Shown here piece after piece: positions 35,041 through 44,152 of a DNA stretch of 64,000 nucleotides; within the stretch, counting starts at the first letter, position 1; each line of letters opens with the position of its first letter. The notes beneath the pieces were generated by a model. That model was not told the origin of the DNA, did no database searches, and was given only the letters and a program-made list of their open reading frames with translations. The stretch is from Melioribacteraceae bacterium. Its GTDB lineage: Bacteria > Bacteroidota > Ignavibacteria > Ignavibacteriales > Melioribacteraceae. The translations under genes were made by a program, and so were the position numbers. The stretch is from the NCBI GenBank assembly GCA_021647785.1, contig JAKIUC010000003.1, positions 1 through 64,000 on the forward strand, given 5' to 3'.

Positions 35041-36885
35041 ATGAAGCGTCTATTTTTAGTTTTATTTTTAATACTGAGTTCACTTTCTGCACAACATAAA
35101 TTTGCTTGGATTTCTGATACGCACATTGGCTACGATAGTGCTGATGTAGAATTAGAAAAAATTGTAGCTCAAATAAATTCCTTTGATGATATTTCATTCA
35201 TACTTGCTACTGGTGATATTACTGAGAAATCTAAAAATTCAGAATTTGATAGAGCAAAAGAAATTTTGGATGAACTGGAAAAACCGTTACTGATAATCCC
35301 AGGAAATCACGATACTAAATGGAGTAACAGTGGTGGTGCAAAATTTATTGAAATTTGGGATGACGATAAATTTATTTACAAAAAAGATAGTACAGTTTAT
35401 ATTGGAATGAGTAGTGCAATACCCTTACGTGGCGGTGGCGGGCATTTCAAACCAGAAGATATTGAGTGGTTAAAAGATGAGTTGAGTAGAATTGATTCTT
35501 CAAAAGAAATAATTTTTGCAAGTCACCATCCATTAAATTCTGATATTGACAATTGGTTTAAGGTTACAAATCTTCTAAGAAATTATAACATAAAAATTGT
35601 ATTAAATGGACACAACCATAAAACCGAAAAAAATATTTATAATGGAATTCCAGCCATCATGGCTCGCTCAACTTTAAGTCAGAACCGAGATAGTTATGGA
35701 TTTGTAATTGTTGAAAACTTAAAAAGTAAACTTAATTTCTATGAAGTTGAAAGAGATACTTTGCCAAAATTTTGGGGAGAAATTAGTAAGACCGATTCCC
35801 TCTCAATTCCACTAATTGATTCAACACAATTTATTAATTATAGTGCTAAAATATCTTTTCAAAAAAATATTAAAACTACACTTGTTGCTCCCCCACTATT
35901 TTGGAAAGATAAAATATATGTTGCCGATTATACTGGACTTGTAAGCTGTTACAATATGAAAGGAAAACTACTTTGGGACTACGACACCTACGGCGATATA
36001 ACTGGCAAGCCCTCTATTGTTGGAAATAAATTTATAGTCTCGACAGTACAAGGCGAGCTAACAATTTTAGATGCAAAAAATGGTGACCAGTTAGAGACTA
36101 TTGGGTTTGATGAATATTTAATTGCTCCACCAGTGATTTTTAATCACAAAGGAGTTAAGAATTTAATTATTCCGAAGCAGACTAAATCGAACGCCGCTGT
36201 AATTATTGCTTCTGCTTCCGGAAAAGTTTTTTGTTACGATATAGAGACACTTCAAGAAATTTGGATAAACGACGAAGCAACTGATATGATTGAAGCTGCT
36301 CCAATGGTTATTGGAAATCAAATAATTTTTGGAAGTTGGGATACGCATCTTTACTCCATTGATGCAAATAACGGAACAACAATTTGGAAGTGGCAAGGGA
36401 ATGAATCGTTCTATTACTCCCCCGCTGCTTGCAAGCCAGTTACAGATGGGAAATATTTATATTTTACTACTCCCGACAAAATGGTTTACGCTGTTGATCT
36501 ACGCCTTGGCACAACAAAATGGAAAAAGAAAAAATATGATGCCTGGGAATCTATCGGAATTTCAAAAAATAAAAAACGACTCTATATTAAAAGTGCCGAA
36601 GATAAATTTCATATTATTTCTGCAAAAAATGGAAATCTTATCAAGAGTGTAAATGTAAATTATGGAGTTGACACAATGCCCATCACTCCAATTGAATGGA
36701 ACGGTAAGATAATTTTTTCATCAAAGAATGGATATGTTTACAGAATTAATAAAAAACTTTGGTATAAATCTATACTCTTTCTTGGTTCTGCTCGGGTTCA
36801 TTCAATCCAAAAGATTGATGATAAAAGACTAATGGCATCCAATATGGATGGTAAAATTGTAGTTTTTAATATTGTGAATGATTGA
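35041..36885 (+). CDS. Secreted calcineurin-like phosphoesterase with PQQ-type beta-propeller
   Basis: 614 residues. Signal peptide 1-17 (ILSSLSAQ). Residues about 20-240 are a metallophosphoesterase with all metal blocks: ISDTHIG, ATGDIT, PGNHD, ASHHPL and NGHNHK. Residues about 270-610 form a PQQ/quinoprotein-like propeller with repeated GKLLWDYDT, VYAVDLRLGTTKWKKK and SIDANNGTTIWKWQ units. The substrate is unknown; similar fusions act on phosphodiesters or nucleotides outside the inner membrane. It stands alone, with a good hairpin behind it. Confidence 0.9.
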   Translation: MKRLFLVLFLILSSLSAQHKFAWISDTHIGYDSADVELEKIVAQINSFDDISFILATGDITEKSKNSEFDRAKEILDELEKPLLIIPGNHDTKWSNSGGAKFIEIWDDDKFIYKKDSTVYIGMSSAIPLRGGGGHFKPEDIEWLKDELSRIDSSKEIIFASHHPLNSDIDNWFKVTNLLRNYNIKIVLNGHNHKTEKNIYNGIPAIMARSTLSQNRDSYGFVIVENLKSKLNFYEVERDTLPKFWGEISKTDSLSIPLIDSTQFINYSAKISFQKNIKTTLVAPPLFWKDKIYVADYTGLVSCYNMKGKLLWDYDTYGDITGKPSIVGNKFIVSTVQGELTILDAKNGDQLETIGFDEYLIAPPVIFNHKGVKNLIIPKQTKSNAAVIIASASGKVFCYDIETLQEIWINDEATDMIEAAPMVIGNQIIFGSWDTHLYSIDANNGTTIWKWQGNESFYYSPAACKPVTDGKYLYFTTPDKMVYAVDLRLGTTKWKKKKYDAWESIGISKNKKRLYIKSAEDKFHIISAKNGNLIKSVNVNYGVDTMPITPIEWNGKIIFSSKNGYVYRINKKLWYKSILFLGSARVHSIQKIDDKRLMASNMDGKIVVFNIVND

Positions 36886-36897
36886 CAGAAAAAAAAC

Positions 36898-36944
36898 AGC
36901 CACTAATTCACTAATTGATAAGTTTAATTCGTGAATTAGTGGCT
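36898..36944 (+). terminator. Long-stem hairpin after the phosphoesterase gene
   Basis: AGCCACTAATTCAC and its exact complement form a 14-base stem. The right arm with its flank (TTCGTGAATTAGTGGCT) recurs alone at 37627-37643 before a T-run after the HAD gene, so the module has been duplicated in part. Confidence 0.7.
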
Positions 36945-36973
36945 ACTTATTAAATTATTAAACGAGGAAACAT

Positions 36974-37615
36974 TTGAACAAATTTGATGGAATTATTTTT
37001 GACATTGATGGAACAATTACGGCAACTAACAAACTAATTTTTGCAACCTTCAATCATGTTACAGAAAAATATCTTAACAGAACATTTACTCCAAAAGAAA
37101 TTACAGCTTATTTTGGTCCAACAGAAAAAGTTATTATCAAAGAGATAATTGGCAAGCATTATAACGAAGCAATGGATGACTATCACCAGTACTACCGTGC
37201 AAATCATAGTAGAATGGCGAGAGCATTTGATGGAATTATAGATATAATTAAAGAGCTAAAAAATCGTGATATTCTCTTATCAATTTACACAGGTAAAGGA
37301 CGACCCTCTTCTGAAATTACACTCGAAGAAATTGGAGTTATAAATTACTTTGATATGATTGTTACTGGAGATGACATCGCTGGAGACAAACCATCTCCTG
37401 AAGGTGTGGATGTTTTTATAAACAAATATAATCTAAATCGTGATAGAGTTTTAATGGTTGGCGATGCACCGCCGGATGTTAAAGCTGCGAGAGCTACCGG
37501 AATTAAAATTGCTTCCGTCCTTTGGGATTCATACGCAAAAGAAGAAGTTCTGCAAATGGAAAGTGATTTTTATTTTGATACAGTTATAGAGTTATCTGAA
37601 TTTTTGTTGGATTAA
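36974..37615 (+). CDS. HAD-superfamily phosphatase (phosphoglycolate phosphatase-like)
   Basis: 213 residues from a TTG start (36974) preceded by GAGGAAA. Motif I FDIDGT (nucleophile Asp), motif II SIYTGKG, Lys in GDKPSPEG and motif IV VGDAPPDVKAAR place it in the haloacid dehalogenase family, with an alpha-helical type I cap (about 18-85). Closest in style to Gph/PpaX phosphatases; the substrate is uncertain. Confidence 0.9.
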   Translation: MNKFDGIIFDIDGTITATNKLIFATFNHVTEKYLNRTFTPKEITAYFGPTEKVIIKEIIGKHYNEAMDDYHQYYRANHSRMARAFDGIIDIIKELKNRDILLSIYTGKGRPSSEITLEEIGVINYFDMIVTGDDIAGDKPSPEGVDVFINKYNLNRDRVLMVGDAPPDVKAARATGIKIASVLWDSYAKEEVLQMESDFYFDTVIELSEFLLD

Positions 37616-37661
37616 AAAATATTTATTCGTGAATTAGTGGCTCTCTTTTTTCTATAAAGCC

Positions 37662-39359
37662 TCACTTCTCATACAATAGTGTTACACCGTACATCTGCGG
37701 GTTATCTGGTGGTGTGGAGTTCCATTCTTCGTAAGAATGGGAATCATCTGTTTTGTAGTGGAGTTTATATTTGCCAGCCTTCAATTTAACTACTTCATTA
37801 AATAATCTATTTTTCTTGGCTCCTCCGGCGTGGGATGTTTCGCGGTATTTCATTTCCCAAACAGTATTACCATCCTCATCTGTTATCCATGCATAGTCAG
37901 CAAGGTCATTCCCGTCTCTTTCACCAAAAGCAATAATTCTTACATCCGATTCTGCAAATAGTTTGAATCGCTTAACTAATTTCTCATCATCACCAACTTT
38001 GGTAATTTTAGTAATTAAATTTTTACTTTTATAATTTTTAGAATTAAAAGTTTTAACGTTTTTTCTATCTTTTTTATTTATTGTCCAGATTGTAATTCCC
38101 CACCTCTCTTCATCAAATGGAGGTGCAGCATTCCAATCATCGTAGTTATGCGAATCATCCGTAACATAATTAACAATATAATTACCAGCATCTAATCTAA
38201 TAGTTTCATCAACCATTCTATTCTTTCTCGCCCCACCTGCATACTCAGTATCTCGATGATTCATCTTCCAAACAATCTCTTTTGTATCAGCATTTATAAT
38301 CCAGCCATAATCAGCTAAACTTTTATAGCCTTCACCAATAGAGAGAATTCTTATCTTCATACTCTTACTTAAAGAGAGTCCTTTTGAAAGATGTTCATCT
38401 TCTTCCACTCTAATCATTTCAAGTACTGGCTCAACAATATCATTTTCATTAAACGGAGCAATATTTTTTCTATCATTTTCATCAACAAGAGATACTACAA
38501 TTCCCCAATGCTGCGGGTCATTCGGGGGTAGAACATTCCATTCATCAAACGAATGAGAATCATCCGATTTGAAGACTACATAATAACTCCCCTTTTTTAA
38601 TGTAACAACTGCTTTCTGAACTATATTTTTCTTTCCGCCACCAGCTTGGCTTGCATCATCTCTATTAAACATCCAAACTTTTTTATTATGCGAAACATTA
38701 TAGATAAAACCGAAATCGTAGAATTGTTTCTTAACACCTTCTCCTATTCCATAAATTTTAACATCTGTATCATCTTCAACCGAAAACCTTTTCTCAATTT
38801 TTTCAGAATCACCAACTCGTATAATGGTTACAATTGCATCCTTATTTAAATCATTAACTAATTGGAATGGTTTTCGTTTCTCAAATATTCCATTTTTGCC
38901 CGATACATTTATGAAATACTCATCTCTATATTTCTTTATATCAGATTTACGCCCACCAATTAAACCCTGAATAGCACCAAGATTAAATGTAAAGTATTTA
39001 TTCGCTTTTGCACCTGCAGAGAAATAAACCTCATAATTACCCGATTTAAGTTTCAGCTTTTCCTCAATATCGTAATCCCCATTTTCATCAGAGTAGTCAT
39101 CACATTTTTCACTACTCCAGATAACTTTTCTACTGTCTGTTTCAAGAATCCACGCATAATATTTTAAGTATTCATTCCATTCGTCAAGTGATGTTCCCAC
39201 ACCATTAATTTCAATTATGGAATCCTCAGAGAGATTGAATCCACCCAAATCAATCTCTCCGGGGAAAACATTACCAACCTTTATGGAATTATTTTGTGCA
39301 ATTACAAGAATTGATACGAAAAACAAGAGTAAACTTAGTCTATTTATTTTATTGAGCAT
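37662..39359 (-). CDS. Secreted protein made of four copies of an unrecognised repeat domain
   Basis: 565 residues. Signal peptide 1-21. Four about 110-residue units (about 40-145, 180-292, 315-427 and 453-565). Each runs: a strand with IGEG, then DYGWIINADTKEIVWKM, then AGGAxKNR, then a strand LxAGxYxxxYxTDDSHSYxEW, then PPxxPxxWGI. Unit 1 is the most divergent and lacks the TDDSH block. The conserved TDDSH..EWN..PP patch may bind metal or ligand. No T9SS domain is present, so the protein is periplasmic or surface-bound by other means. No family is recognised. Confidence 0.75.
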   Translation of the reverse strand: MLNKINRLSLLLFFVSILVIAQNNSIKVGNVFPGEIDLGGFNLSEDSIIEINGVGTSLDEWNEYLKYYAWILETDSRKVIWSSEKCDDYSDENGDYDIEEKLKLKSGNYEVYFSAGAKANKYFTFNLGAIQGLIGGRKSDIKKYRDEYFINVSGKNGIFEKRKPFQLVNDLNKDAIVTIIRVGDSEKIEKRFSVEDDTDVKIYGIGEGVKKQFYDFGFIYNVSHNKKVWMFNRDDASQAGGGKKNIVQKAVVTLKKGSYYVVFKSDDSHSFDEWNVLPPNDPQHWGIVVSLVDENDRKNIAPFNENDIVEPVLEMIRVEEDEHLSKGLSLSKSMKIRILSIGEGYKSLADYGWIINADTKEIVWKMNHRDTEYAGGARKNRMVDETIRLDAGNYIVNYVTDDSHNYDDWNAAPPFDEERWGITIWTINKKDRKNVKTFNSKNYKSKNLITKITKVGDDEKLVKRFKLFAESDVRIIAFGERDGNDLADYAWITDEDGNTVWEMKYRETSHAGGAKKNRLFNEVVKLKAGKYKLHYKTDDSHSYEEWNSTPPDNPQMYGVTLLYEK

Positions 39360-39473
39360 TACAGAATTTCCGATTATTTTTTACTTTCCAAGAGACGTAA
39401 TAGTCAATAAATAGTTCATTTCATTTTGTGGAAAATTATTAGATGTGATTATTTGAAGTGAAGAATATTTTCT

Positions 39474-40529
39474 CTACCTTTTTCCTACTAATCTTTGTAC
39501 ACTCTTTACTTCTTTTAGTGAGTTAAAATAGCCCACTCTCACTCTATGCCAAATGCTTCTTTTATGTTTTGGTTTAACTGAAATAATAAAAGCATTGTAC
39601 CCATCAGAGAGTAATTTATTCAGTTCTCTATCTGCATAAGCCTTTGTTTTCCAAGATGATACTTGAAAACAATACAAATTTCCATCTGTGAATATTGCAT
39701 TTTTTAATGCTCTTTCGTTGTTAGAATTGTACTCACTTCTAACAGGTTCTTGAATATTTATAGAATCGTAAATCTTATTAAACTCTTTTGCTGCTGTTAC
39801 AGATACGATTGTTGGTTTTTCAGTAATTTCCAATCTCTCCTCTATTATTGGAATGTCAGTCCAACTCTCTTTTGTTAAATCCACAGCATCAGTTCCCTTC
39901 TCGGATGCTTTTATAACTGCCAACTCCATTCTAGCACTGCTATTTGGTGCTTTTTCAATAGGAGCAATTTTTTCTGGCACACTATCTTTATTTATGGAAA
40001 GCTGCACATCTTCCTTTTGCTTTTCAGCTAATTGACGATGAACTGATGGAATTTCCATATTTGCATTATCATTCTCTTTTTCATCAGATTCAACAATAGA
40101 TACAATATCTCCTGTTATCAAAAAAGAGATAACTTCTTTGTAAATAATTTCAACCTTGGGGTCAGATTGTATTGGAGTCATAAATGCAGCAGATGTTGCT
40201 TGAAAATTTGATTTTGATGAACGATTTATAATTTTTCCTTTATTATCATAGTAGATAATACCAACTTCAGCATATCGTTTTTTCATTTTATCAAATAGAT
40301 AATGGGTCTTTATTTTAGAAATTTTTTCATCCATATTTGATTTGGAAGTCTCTTCAAACTTCTCAATAACCCATACAGATATTTCATTTCCATAACCAAT
40401 TATTTTTGATGAATTTAAATAAAGAGTAGATTCTTCATCAGAAATAATTGGAGTCCAATCACTTGATATCGATTGAGCATTAACAAAGTTAAATATTAAC
40501 AGCAGAAATAATATCTTGAATAATCTCAT
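39474..40529 (-). CDS. Exported SPOR-domain protein
   Basis: 351 residues. Signal peptide 1-18 (LIFNFVNAQS). Residues about 20-135 resemble the surface-adhesin E-like fold (WTPIISDEESTLYLNSSKI..VWVIEKFEE). A charged, Pro/Lys-rich linker follows (about 150-270). The C-terminal about 70 residues form a SPOR domain (YCFQVSSWKTKAYADRELNK..VRVGYFNSLKEVKSV), which binds denuded peptidoglycan at division sites. Probably a cell-envelope or septum protein. Confidence 0.8.
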   Translation of the reverse strand: MRLFKILFLLLIFNFVNAQSISSDWTPIISDEESTLYLNSSKIIGYGNEISVWVIEKFEETSKSNMDEKISKIKTHYLFDKMKKRYAEVGIIYYDNKGKIINRSSKSNFQATSAAFMTPIQSDPKVEIIYKEVISFLITGDIVSIVESDEKENDNANMEIPSVHRQLAEKQKEDVQLSINKDSVPEKIAPIEKAPNSSARMELAVIKASEKGTDAVDLTKESWTDIPIIEERLEITEKPTIVSVTAAKEFNKIYDSINIQEPVRSEYNSNNERALKNAIFTDGNLYCFQVSSWKTKAYADRELNKLLSDGYNAFIISVKPKHKRSIWHRVRVGYFNSLKEVKSVQRLVGKR

Positions 40530-40633
40530 TCTAAAACCAATTTTTATAATGTATAATTTAATTATCTTTGTGGAAAGATATTATATAATTTTTATTAGCA
40601 ACTATTATACAAAAAAAACAGAACACTTCTATC

Positions 40634-41524
40634 TTGAAAAATCTTATTCAAAATTTACCCCTTAGTTGGACTCTCAATTTTGGCATTGATGAAGTTTTAA
40701 CAATCAAAATTAATAGAAATAGTATTTGGTTAAATGGTGGTAATATGAAAAACAGAGATAATTTCATATCAACAATCGAAAAGTATTCCAAGAAAAAGCA
40801 GGTTATTATTAGGGGATGTAATAAATCAGTATCCAACAAATTAAAAGAGAGTGGCTACTACGAAACTCTTATTGCAAAAGAAGCTATTATAGAACTGAAT
40901 GGTAAAATGAAACTTACTGCAAAATTAGAGAGAAGAATTAGAAGTTTACTAAAACGGGGTTCAGTAAAAGAGATTTCTTATTCTAAAGAGAATGTTGCTT
41001 TATTTAATAAATTTATTCAACAAACTATTCATTCCAACGAACCACAACTTAAATATCTATTTATTGATAGATTAACAGATAAAACCAGATTATTTGTGTT
41101 TGAAATTACTCCAAACCATTGGGAAGGTGCAATTCTGATTTCAAAAAATTCAGAATTTAAAATGCAAGGCGAGCAATTCTTTAGAAAAAGAAATGGAATG
41201 AATGGAATAATGGATACTTTGGTTTTTGAAATAAGCAGAATTCTTAGAAAAGAGGATTATTCTGAATTTTCACTCGGTGAAGTACCATTTATTGTAAAGG
41301 ATAAATCCTCTTATTTTTCACAAACAAATTTGGTACAATTTATTGGAAGTAAATTCAAATTTGCATACAATTATGAAGGACTTTTCCACTTTAAAAATAA
41401 ATTTGCTGCAAGATGGGATGATGTTTTTATTTGTTCAAATCGTAAATTAAAACTTTTTGATATTTTCGGGATGGTAAAAAAATCTAATTTATTATCATTA
41501 ACCGTTTATAAAATTTTTAATTAA
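40634..41524 (+). CDS. DUF2156/MprF C-terminal-like protein (soluble)
   Basis: 296 residues from a TTG start (40634); an ATG 37 codons on is an alternative, but the N-terminal part looks like family sequence. Resembles the catalytic tandem-GNAT domain of phosphatidylglycerol lysyltransferases: GYYETLIAKEAIIEL, KLERRIRSLLKRG, the second-half block YSEFSLGEVPF, and FAYNYEGLFHFKNKFAARWDD, which matches the GLxxFKxKFxPxW hallmark. The membrane flippase half is absent. It may transfer an aminoacyl or acyl group to a lipid; the substrate is unknown. Convergent with the radical SAM gene, with an 8-base overlap. Confidence 0.75.
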   Translation: MKNLIQNLPLSWTLNFGIDEVLTIKINRNSIWLNGGNMKNRDNFISTIEKYSKKKQVIIRGCNKSVSNKLKESGYYETLIAKEAIIELNGKMKLTAKLERRIRSLLKRGSVKEISYSKENVALFNKFIQQTIHSNEPQLKYLFIDRLTDKTRLFVFEITPNHWEGAILISKNSEFKMQGEQFFRKRNGMNGIMDTLVFEISRILRKEDYSEFSLGEVPFIVKDKSSYFSQTNLVQFIGSKFKFAYNYEGLFHFKNKFAARWDDVFICSNRKLKLFDIFGMVKKSNLLSLTVYKIFN

Positions 41525-42320
41525 TAAGAGCATTGTACCCAACATTTCTGTTTTGAAGAACAATTTGTGCCACATCAATTCCTCTATTTAATAATTGTTC
41601 AACCGAAATATCGGAAACTCCACTATTCGGAAATTTATGCTGGCAGAAATTGATATGGTTAATATTTAAATTTTTGCATAACAAAATATCATCAGCAATA
41701 TCTTCCAATGTTTGATTTGGAAGCCCTATTATGCTACCGCTTCCAATGTTATAACCTAATCTCTTTAACTTAGCAATATGAGCAAGTCTGTCTTCAAATT
41801 TTCCCCAAGATTTTGTTTTTTCATATAAAATTTTATTTGATGTAACAAAATTTAGAAAATATGAATCTGCTCCAGCTATTTTCCATGCTTTATATTCGTT
41901 GAATTTCCGAAGCCCAAAACTTAGTGTTATTTTTAAATCAGCCCTCTTTTTGATGGTATAAATAATATATGCTATTCTATCCCTGTTATAGAATTTATCG
42001 TAGCCAGAATGGATGATAATTGATTGTTTTCCTAATTTATAAAGTGCTAATGCTTCCTCTATTATCTCCTCTCTATTTAGCCTAAAACGTTCTATCTTTC
42101 CATTTTCATTTCTTGAATTACAAAAGAGACAATTAGCATCACAATAATTCGAGATTTCAATAGTTCCCTCGTTCTGATGATAATCTTTTGGCAGTTGTTG
42201 TCTAAAGTTTTTGGCAACAATCTTTATTAACTTGTTTTTATCAGCTTCATCAATTTTTAACAAATTAAGAATCTCGGCTTTGGTGGGGGTGGTCTTATTT
42301 AATATTTTAGTTGCTTTCAA
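41517..42320 (-). CDS. HydE/biotin synthase-like radical SAM protein
   Basis: 267 residues. The CxxxCxxC cluster motif reads CDANCLFC after GTIEISNY, and the barrel strands LGKQSIIIHSG, LKITLSFGLR, GADSYFLNFVTSNKILYEK and IGSGSIIGLPNQTLEDIADDIL closely follow HydE (FeFe-hydrogenase maturase). It is about 80 residues shorter than HydE. The C-terminal part (HKFPNSGVSDISVEQLLNRG) is truncated relative to the family. No hydrogenase gene is in the window, so its role is open. Confidence 0.8.
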   Translation of the reverse strand: MKATKILNKTTPTKAEILNLLKIDEADKNKLIKIVAKNFRQQLPKDYHQNEGTIEISNYCDANCLFCNSRNENGKIERFRLNREEIIEEALALYKLGKQSIIIHSGYDKFYNRDRIAYIIYTIKKRADLKITLSFGLRKFNEYKAWKIAGADSYFLNFVTSNKILYEKTKSWGKFEDRLAHIAKLKRLGYNIGSGSIIGLPNQTLEDIADDILLCKNLNINHINFCQHKFPNSGVSDISVEQLLNRGIDVAQIVLQNRNVGYNALIN

Positions 42321-42498
42321 TTTATAACTTTTCTATTGAAAACTCTGTAACAAAAAATATACCAATTTGGATAAATTAGTTTTTGCACCAAAATTTAAGG
42401 AGAAACAATTTAAATTCTTAAAAACAAGAAAGGGTTTCTACTTTTTCTTAGGTATAAAGAGTTAAAAATAGTTCTTACTTAAAACTTGACAAATATCC

Positions 42499-43275
42499 CT
42501 ATTTTGTAGAAATTATAAGTTTAATTCCAAGTGGCTCTTTCTGAAGAGTCATCTTTCTTAAACCTTCAATTTCAAATAATTCGGTTATATTTTCAGAATC
42601 ATTCACCCTAATATTCCATGTTTTACTAAAAGCTTTTTTTAATTTGGATGTCATTTCTTCGAATAAGTTTTCCTCCGATTCAAAATTGATTGTTAACACT
42701 GAAACATCATTTTTTGAAACTATCGTTGCTGATTTGTATTTACCACGAGAATCTAATTGAACATCCCACTTCCCAGATATTTTTTCACAATCAATACCTT
42801 TCAAAAAGAGGAAATCTGTTTTGGAATGAGCTAAAAAGAATTCCATTAGAGTTATAAAATTTGCATTGGGGGGAATTTCCTGTGCATCCTTTGAAATATA
42901 ACATATTTCTAAATTATGCTCACCTCTATCTAAGCTATCGCCAGCAATATAAATATACCACAAACCAGATTCATCAATCGTCTGCTGATAAATTACTGTT
43001 GGATTATTATCTTGAGGAAAAGCCATTTTATATTCGTTTGAAGGTGCGGTAACAATCATCAATGGAAAAAATGAGGCGGTTAATCTCATCTTAATAATAT
43101 CCCCTTCCTCCATAGGAAGTTCGTAAGCATCAAAACGTCCAAAATCTTTTTCAAATATATCTTCGCTTGTTAACTCACCCTTTAAAATTATCTTGTGAGT
43201 TTTAAACTGATTTTGTTGTGAAATAATATTGAAACTTGCCCCAAATATTAGAAATAAAATAATTTGCTTAAACAT
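42499..43275 (-). CDS. Exported protein of unknown function
   Basis: 258 residues. Signal peptide 1-19. Residues about 28-130 look like a beta sandwich of the bacterial pre-peptidase C-terminal (PPC) type: GRFDAYELPMEEGDIIKMRLTA..DESGLWYIYIAGDSLDRGEHNLEICY. The C-terminal half has no recognised fold. Divergent from the next plus-strand gene. Function unknown. Confidence 0.7.
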   Translation of the reverse strand: MFKQIILFLIFGASFNIISQQNQFKTHKIILKGELTSEDIFEKDFGRFDAYELPMEEGDIIKMRLTASFFPLMIVTAPSNEYKMAFPQDNNPTVIYQQTIDESGLWYIYIAGDSLDRGEHNLEICYISKDAQEIPPNANFITLMEFFLAHSKTDFLFLKGIDCEKISGKWDVQLDSRGKYKSATIVSKNDVSVLTINFESEENLFEEMTSKLKKAFSKTWNIRVNDSENITELFEIEGLRKMTLQKEPLGIKLIISTK

Positions 43276-43401
43276 CTGATTTTCCCTTTTAAATATTTTA
43301 TATTCACCATTATAAATAAAATAGTTGATATCTCAAAAGTATATTATAAAATTTTTATGATTGTAAAAAAATACTTCCGAAACTTAAAAAGTTATAGAGA
43401 A

Positions 43402-44064
43402 ATGAAACTAATTGTAGTCATTATTTTGCTCTTAACTTTTTCAATTAATGCACAAATATTTGTTGAAAAGAATCTAGAGGAAAGCATTAATTATTTAGTT
43501 GATTTTATTAATTCGGATAATTTCATTGAACTAAAAAAATATAATTCTGATCTTGATTTAATAGACACATTATTTTTGCGTGCAATTAAATTTAATAACT
43601 ACGATTACTCCGAAGCATTACTTTCATTAACATTTGTAACTCTTCCCTTTCAAAAGATGCCGCTTCACATTCCCTTCACCAAAATTACTTTCGCCCTCAA
43701 ATTACCTTCTGGTGCAGATGAACAAATTCCCACCAAAATCAATAACCTTCCAAAAAATATCTTTATCGATTCGCCAAAAACAAATTTTGGCGATAAAGAT
43801 AAAGTTGCACATTTTTTTGGCAATGCTTATTTGGCATACTCTATAAGTATCTTTAATCTTTCTAAATTTCTAAGTATTTTTGTAGAGCTTTTTGAAGATG
43901 CTTTTAAAGTTAAAGGTGGAATTGATAATAGAGATTTTATTGCAAATCATCTTGGTTATCTTTTTGGAAAAGAATTATTGAAAAATCCGAACTCTCTCCC
44001 TTCACAATCTTTGAAACTTTACCCAACAATTAAAGAGAATTACTTGAAGAATAATTATGAATGA
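43402..44064 (+). CDS. Exported DUF2279/YfiM-like protein
   Basis: 220 residues from the ATG at 43402, where a signal peptide starts (MKLIVVIILLLTFSINAQ); the frame is open 46 codons further up. The C-terminal half reads GDKDKVAHFFGNAYLAYSIS..ELFEDAFKVKGGIDNRDFIANHLGYLFGKEL, matching the D(K)xxHF..E..D....G.S..D..AN..G pattern of the YfiM/DUF2279 lipoprotein family (VanZ-like core). Function unknown. Confidence 0.65.
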   Translation: MKLIVVIILLLTFSINAQIFVEKNLEESINYLVDFINSDNFIELKKYNSDLDLIDTLFLRAIKFNNYDYSEALLSLTFVTLPFQKMPLHIPFTKITFALKLPSGADEQIPTKINNLPKNIFIDSPKTNFGDKDKVAHFFGNAYLAYSISIFNLSKFLSIFVELFEDAFKVKGGIDNRDFIANHLGYLFGKELLKNPNSLPSQSLKLYPTIKENYLKNNYE

Positions 44065-44152
44065 GGCGTATCTAAAAAGGCATAGACGACAATTTCAAAC
44101 TTCAAATTTAGCTTCTAATCAAAGCTTTTTTAAACCTTTCTAGAGGAGACTT

